NCBI GenBank assembly: GCA_023458835.1
Contig: JAEWWY010000255.1
Coordinates: 1-10,600 of the forward strand
Origin: Bacillota bacterium
Lineage (GTDB): Bacteria > Bacillota > Clostridia > Christensenellales > Aristaeellaceae
Length of the DNA stretch: 10,600 bases
Direction of reading: 5' to 3'
The position numbers were made by a program, and so were the translations under genes. The first letter of the stretch is position 1. Each line of letters starts with the position of its first letter. The notes under the pieces were generated by a model that saw only the letters and a program-made list of their open reading frames with translations, was not told the origin of the DNA and made no database searches. Positions 7,237-10,600 of this stretch are shown piece after piece.

Positions 7237-7617
7237 TTATGGCGGCGCATGCCCCCCAGTCCGGGAAGCCAGTTCACTCAGCGGCCTTATGTACATCATG
7301 CTGCGTATCGCAGGAGAGGCCGTTGCATTCAGGCGGCGCAATCCGGGCTCCTGGGCGGAAAAGGGCAAAATGTGCTCGCTTTCCTGCAGGAGGTCCATGG
7401 ACTGTACAGGCATCACGATCCCATGGGAAGCGGCTGCACAGCCTCCGCGGTCCCCATATTCCGGCACCTGCTGCCCTGCCTGAATGTTGGATAATACCGT
7501 TGGAGAATATGCGGCCTGGGCGGAACCCATGACGTCTTGCGTACATGCGGCAAAGCATAAAAAAAGCACAAGCAGAATGGAAATCCACCCCATGCCCAGC
7601 GCTTTTTGCGGCCTCAT
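7237..7617 (-). CDS. Small secreted protein of unknown function
   Basis: A 126-residue protein not recognised as any family. It begins MRPQKALGMG, then a hydrophobic stretch WISILLVLFLCFAAC (11-25), then a possible signal peptidase I site after AQA (33-35). FAAC at 22-25 resembles a poor lipobox (Phe rather than Leu at -3), so lipoprotein is a weaker alternative. The mature part is polar, with one Cys (60), Gly/Ala/Ser-rich, ending TGGHAPP. ATG 7615-7617 is chosen because GAGGAG lies 7 bases upstream; two earlier in-frame starts overlap that site. The promoter, spacing and signal peptide support a real gene, though the C-terminal part lacks obvious domain character and could be degenerate. 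It lies 121 bases upstream of hppA with no clear terminator between, so co-transcription is likely. Confidence 0.6.
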   Translation of the reverse strand: MRPQKALGMGWISILLVLFLCFAACTQDVMGSAQAAYSPTVLSNIQAGQQVPEYGDRGGCAAASHGIVMPVQSMDLLQESEHILPFSAQEPGLRRLNATASPAIRSMMYIRPLSELASRTGGHAPP

Positions 7618-7648
7618 ATACATTCTCCTCAAAGATTACTCCGATTCT

Positions 7649-7677
7649 ATCATATACCAGCCGATTTGTAATGTCAA
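7649..7677 (-). promoter_or_regulatory. Near-consensus SigA-type promoter of the small secreted gene (and perhaps hppA)
   Basis: On the minus strand, TTGACA (7672-7677, perfect) is followed by exactly 17 bases and TATGAT (7649-7654, 5 of 6). This is the best promoter in the window. Initiation near 7642 leaves a leader of about 25 bases carrying GAGGAG. hppA has no comparable promoter of its own in 7116-7236. Confidence 0.85.
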
Positions 7678-7716
7678 ACAAAAGGCACCTAAAAAACAAA
7701 TTTCATACTATGATAT

Positions 7717-7767
7717 ATCAGGCCGTTAAAATCGGTATGATTTCAACGGCCTGATTGCGTTTTTTTT
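7717..7767 (+). terminator. Strong hairpin with T-run, oriented rightward
   Basis: ATCAGGCCGTT (7717-7727) pairs with AACGGCCTGAT (7745-7755), and an inner AAATC/GATTT stem (7729-7733 with 7739-7743) closes loop GGTAT, with a single mismatch. On the plus strand TGCG and eight T (7760-7767) follow. On the minus strand, where gltS ends at 7781, the stem is followed by ATATCATAG, with a T-run only about 15 bases further on. It probably ends gltS transcription, but its best orientation is for a plus-strand transcript. Confidence 0.75.
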
Positions 7768-7780
7768 CGGCGCCGCCGCC

Positions 7781-9148
7781 TTATTTCCTTTTGCTGCCCT
7801 TGTACATGACAAAGATCAAAACCACCATATAGGCGGCCGCAAGCCCCAGGGTCAGAAGGAGCATGGCTTCGGATTTGGCCGCCAGTCCGATAAGGATCAA
7901 CAGCGGCGCGCCCAATACGATGCCGAAGCTGGAGCCTGTGATCAGGTTGTTGGCGGCAGGGGTCTTGAAGGAGGGGTCCAATTGGCGCAGGAGGATCACG
8001 CCGGAGCTGATGGTGCCCGTCAGCATGCCGTACATGGATACGAAGGCCTCCTCCGCGTAGCCGGGATATACCACCTTGCACAGCCAGCGCAGATAATAGA
8101 AGGTGGTCACGCCGCCGGTCACGGCCATCAGCAGGAAGGGGACCCACAAGCCCGTAAGCTCCGAAAAATTGATGGAGGAAATGCCGGATACGATCATCAG
8201 GTCAAAGGCCAGGCCGGAAATGCGGCTGAGCAGGTAATTGTTTTGATACTGGCGCGTCATGACCTTCGATTTGCGCAGCGCCTTCATAATAACGCGGATC
8301 AAAAGCGCCAGCATGGAGCCGGTAATGAAGTTGAAGCCCCACAGCAGGGGGGAAAGCAGGCTACCAAGGTTTTCTGAGGCTGCGCCGATGGCCTTTGTCA
8401 GCCCCAGGGTCACAAGGTAGGTCAGAAGGTATGTGATGAAAACCAGCGCTACCTGAATGGACAGCCGGTCCACCGATTCGGACAGAGGGGCCTCCCCTTT
8501 GTCTTCAAAGGTATCCACGGTAATGGAACCGGACAAAAGCTCCACGTCCCGGCCGGTTTTCAGCCCCCGGCGGGAGCGTATGTTCAGGTAGATGACACCC
8601 ACCACGCACGCGCAAAGATAGCCCGCCGCCGCCAGGGACAAGCCAAAGGACTGGCCGCCCGCAAACCCCAGCGCCTCATAAGTGCTGCCCACGTTGTTGG
8701 CCTGGCCCGCCCCCTGCCCGTAGCCCATGGGCAAAAGGATGCCCGAAGCCTTGAACAGCCCCGGCATCACCGTGTAGCTCAGGGCAAGGGAGATGAGAAG
8801 CCCCGCCACCGCCTGCATCATGTAGGTGCTGATGATCAGCGCGCCGCTTTGAAAGCCCTTGCCCTGGCTCTTGTCCCCTTCCCCGGTGCTCCTTAGGGAC
8901 AGGGCAATGAAGCCGATGGCGATGCCGTGATAGGTGACCATCTCCAAAAACGCGTCTGGAAGGTTCAAAATTCCAAGGCTTCTGATGGCCAGCAGCAAGA
9001 ACCCGGCCAGCACCGCGGTGGGCATCAGCGTCTTGCGGATGAGGGTGCTCTTGCGCAAAAGCACATTGGATACCAGCAGCGCGGCGGCCAGAATACCCAT
9101 ATGGATGAAAAAGTTCCAAAGCCCTGTGTTGGCGGCGGAGTAGTCCAC
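7781..9148 (-). CDS. gltS: GltS-family sodium:glutamate-type symporter
   Basis: A 455-residue polytopic membrane protein resembling the ESS (GltS) family, which imports glutamate or related substrates with Na+. The two inverted-repeat hairpins are visible: MPGLFKASGILLPMGYGQG with the following AGQANNVGSTYE (128-158), and near the C-terminus TGTISSGVILLRQLDPSFKT followed by PAANNLITGSSFG. It is somewhat longer than E. coli GltS (about 400 residues), partly through a polar loop near residues 190-228. The start is taken as GTG 9146-9148, one base after the TAG stop of the upstream acyltransferase gene (TAGCGTG), with GGAAGGAAG as ribosome binding site. The open frame upstream of it lies inside that gene and is not used. 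The substrate could differ from glutamate. It ends at the 7717-7767 hairpin. Confidence 0.85.
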   Translation of the reverse strand: MDYSAANTGLWNFFIHMGILAAALLVSNVLLRKSTLIRKTLMPTAVLAGFLLLAIRSLGILNLPDAFLEMVTYHGIAIGFIALSLRSTGEGDKSQGKGFQSGALIISTYMMQAVAGLLISLALSYTVMPGLFKASGILLPMGYGQGAGQANNVGSTYEALGFAGGQSFGLSLAAAGYLCACVVGVIYLNIRSRRGLKTGRDVELLSGSITVDTFEDKGEAPLSESVDRLSIQVALVFITYLLTYLVTLGLTKAIGAASENLGSLLSPLLWGFNFITGSMLALLIRVIMKALRKSKVMTRQYQNNYLLSRISGLAFDLMIVSGISSINFSELTGLWVPFLLMAVTGGVTTFYYLRWLCKVVYPGYAEEAFVSMYGMLTGTISSGVILLRQLDPSFKTPAANNLITGSSFGIVLGAPLLILIGLAAKSEAMLLLTLGLAAAYMVVLIFVMYKGSKRK

Positions 9149-9149
9149 G

Positions 9150-10307
9150 CTATTCGCTTCCTTCCTGTTTTTGAGCTGTGATGCGGTACGCATCCAGATA
9201 TTTGAGCCCGCTGCGCTCCTGTTTGGAGCGGAGCTGATAGTGGTTGCCCCGGTCGTCGGAAAAGACAACGCTGTTCCTGCCGAACACTTCCACGCCCAGC
9301 ACCTCATGCCATTTCAGCAGGAAATCACCGCAGCGCATGCCCGTCCCTCCCAAAGACAGCGTGCCTTGGACAACAGGCTCCATTTGATGGCCGGGCAGGA
9401 TCTTCCATATCTCCTGATCCTCATCGTGAAACAGCTCAGCCGCATCCCTGCCATCGATCCGTTTGCGCAGCTCTTCCCTTTGCCAGGCCCCCCATTGATC
9501 AACGGTACGAAAAGGCCCGCCGGACAGATAGCCCATTGCGTCAAGCACCGCCGTCAGCCCGCAGCCGCAGGAAAAACGGTTGTCCTCCCCCTGAAGCGTG
9601 CCGATCCTTCCGCAGCCGGGGCACATATACAGCGCATTTTCCAGGCCCTGGGACAGGCGCCGGCCCGGATAGGCCACGGGATCCTCCTCCTGGCGCCGGT
9701 AGGCATCCTCTCCGATGTCCGCCGCAATGGCTTCGTTTATTTCCTCCGGCGTCATCCCGTCAAGCTGCTCAGGGGAATACACGCGGACAGGGTAGCCCCT
9801 CATCCGGCCCCGGCGGAAGGTATGGGCCCAGCGGGGGCTGGTAAAATAGCCGCCCTCCAGCCGGTAGGTGACCAGGGATGCGCCGGTGGCCTTCACCAGG
9901 CTCCCTGTGGCCGGGACCAGCGGGCAGGGCTTGCCATGGAAGGATTTGCTGCCCTCGGCAAACAGGCCGATATTGATGCCTTTTTTCAGCCGCCTCACCA
10001 TCTGCATGGCGGTGCTTACATCCGCCCCGCCCTTTTGCTTGGGGATGGGGTCCAGGAAATACTTTAAAAAGCCGCCCAGTACGCGGGTACGGAAAAGATG
10101 CTCGCTGGCTACAAAATACATGTGCCTGGGAAAGCTGACGCTGACAAACAAGGCATCCAGATCGGTAGTATGATTGGCAACAACGATATACGGCCCGTTG
10201 ATTTCCGGCCCGGGCTGCGCCTCGTAGCAAAACAGCCGCTTTAAAAGGGGGCCCAGTACCGCCCTTGCCCCCCGGTAAAACCTTACGTGCCGTTTATAGG
10301 ACTGCAT
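9150..10307 (-). CDS. Lysophospholipid acyltransferase-like protein with C-terminal zinc ribbon
   Basis: A 385-residue PlsC-type (LPLAT) protein. Acyltransferase motifs are NHTTDLD (H46-x4-D51, catalytic dyad), DPIPKQKGG (86-94), LFAEGSKSFHG (115-125, glycerophosphate-binding E118-G119) and PLVPA (129-133). PlsC enzymes transfer an acyl group to lysophosphatidate at the membrane. After the domain comes CPGC (229-232) with CGC (247-249), a four-cysteine zinc ribbon, and then a beta-rich C-terminal segment (about 310-380) that may be a PH/GRAM-like fold (inference). The enzyme is thus longer than a bare PlsC (about 240 residues). ATG 10305-10307 is preferred, with GGGGG 6 bases upstream and the promoter ahead of it; the frame stays open to a TTG at 10421 that lacks a ribosome binding site. 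It is translationally coupled to gltS. Confidence 0.85.
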   Translation of the reverse strand: MQSYKRHVRFYRGARAVLGPLLKRLFCYEAQPGPEINGPYIVVANHTTDLDALFVSVSFPRHMYFVASEHLFRTRVLGGFLKYFLDPIPKQKGGADVSTAMQMVRRLKKGINIGLFAEGSKSFHGKPCPLVPATGSLVKATGASLVTYRLEGGYFTSPRWAHTFRRGRMRGYPVRVYSPEQLDGMTPEEINEAIAADIGEDAYRRQEEDPVAYPGRRLSQGLENALYMCPGCGRIGTLQGEDNRFSCGCGLTAVLDAMGYLSGGPFRTVDQWGAWQREELRKRIDGRDAAELFHDEDQEIWKILPGHQMEPVVQGTLSLGGTGMRCGDFLLKWHEVLGVEVFGRNSVVFSDDRGNHYQLRSKQERSGLKYLDAYRITAQKQEGSE

Positions 10308-10358
10308 GTAGTCCCCCGCTTTCAAATGGCGTGTATCCAATATGTGTTCCGCTATTAA

Positions 10359-10367
10359 AATATAACA
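10359..10367 (-). promoter_or_regulatory. Extended -10 promoter of the acyltransferase-gltS unit
   Basis: TGTTATATT on the minus strand is a -10 box (TATATT) with TGn extension in an AT-rich patch. The -35 region is weak. Initiation near 10352 gives a leader of about 45 bases, consistent with the ATG at 10307 rather than the longer open frame, whose first codons would lie upstream of the transcript. Confidence 0.55.
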
Positions 10368-10455
10368 TATAATTCGCGTTTTCGCCAGATTGTTTCGCGG
10401 GATGGGCCTGTAATATTTCAATGACTTATATGATAATTCCCAAAGGAGCTCTCCT

Positions 10456-10600
10456 GTGCCTTTGCATGAGCATAAAAAACGCCGGAAGCGCTGTATGAGG
10501 AGGGCAGAGAAATCCTTTCAAGACAGTTCAAAAAAGCGCGGCGGCTGATGTATCTTGTTCGAAGCACGATACTGCCTGTGGATGCGCCATGTTACCGGGA
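10456..10600 (+). CDS. Partial gene with apparent frameshift in a run of six A; cut by window end
   Basis: AAAGGAG (10442-10448) stands 7 bases before GTG 10456, a clear translation start. In that frame the product is only 30 residues (MPLHEHKKRRKRC..., TGA at 10546-10548). A second frame opens inside the A run (10474-10479) and stays open to the window end; read across with a -1 shift the product is MPLHEHKKTPEALYEE, then GREILSRQFKKARRL, then MYLVRSTILPVDAPC. This reads like an ordinary amphipathic protein start, whereas the 0 frame is a string of basic residues. So either one A is missing (mutation or assembly error) or a -1 slip is used. The ribosome binding site lies in a small AGGAG/CTCCT hairpin (10444-10455). 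A possible -10 box is TATGAT at 10429-10434. Function unknown. Confidence 0.45.

Noticed and set aside
7116..7277. 54-codon N-terminal extension of hppA
   Set aside because: It is polar, overlaps the upstream secreted gene, and the ATG at 7115 has its own ribosome binding site directly before the first membrane helix.
9149..9307. 53-codon N-terminal extension of gltS
   Set aside because: It lies within the acyltransferase coding region in another frame; the GTG after TAGC has a ribosome binding site and precedes the first helix.
9171..10067. Plus-strand open frame of 298 codons opposite the acyltransferase
   Set aside because: No start signals or recognisable domain; the minus strand has all PlsC motifs and the zinc ribbon.

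Overview
The window looks like chromosomal DNA of a GC-rich Firmicute, most likely an anaerobic Clostridia-type gut bacterium. The evidence is the strong AGGAGG-type ribosome binding sites, SigA-type promoters that are often of the extended -10 (TGnTATAAT) kind, an M42 peptidase, a membrane pyrophosphatase, a GltS symporter, and a short palindromic dispersed-repeat element at the left edge. No rRNA, tRNA, CRISPR array, transposase or phage gene was seen. This placement is inference; no taxonomic marker is present.

Layout: (1) 1-127 is a nested palindromic, MITE/BIME-like intergenic element. (2) 248-1681 (+) is a MATE-family exporter, converging through a shared hairpin terminator on (3) 1735-2763 (-), an M42 metallopeptidase. 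(4) Back-to-back promoters at 2795-2859 drive the peptidase leftward and a small GtrA-like membrane protein (2894-3364, +) rightward. (5) 3640-4968 (+) is an ArsB/NhaD/SLC13-type ion permease, which converges through a strong hairpin terminator on (6) a leftward block: hppA (5049-7115), a small secreted protein of unknown function (7237-7617), gltS (7781-9148) and a lysophospholipid acyltransferase-like protein with a zinc ribbon (9150-10307). (7) At the right edge a divergent + strand gene begins. It carries an apparent frameshift in a run of six A and is cut by the window end.

Most products are membrane proteins: a drug/metabolite exporter, an ion/H+ antiporter-like permease, a pyrophosphate-driven ion pump, a Na+/glutamate-type symporter, a GtrA flippase-like protein and a membrane lipid acyltransferase. 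The pump and the ion-coupled carriers could work together by making and using ion gradients, but that link is inference from gene content. The only tight coupling seen is acyltransferase-gltS (stop and start one base apart). The small secreted gene sits directly upstream of hppA with no clear terminator between, so the two may share its near-consensus promoter.

No clearly new multi-gene system was found. The points most worth a second look are the small secreted protein ahead of hppA, the frameshifted gene at the right edge, the + oriented terminator at 7717-7767 with no + strand gene, and the compensated palindromes at the left edge.
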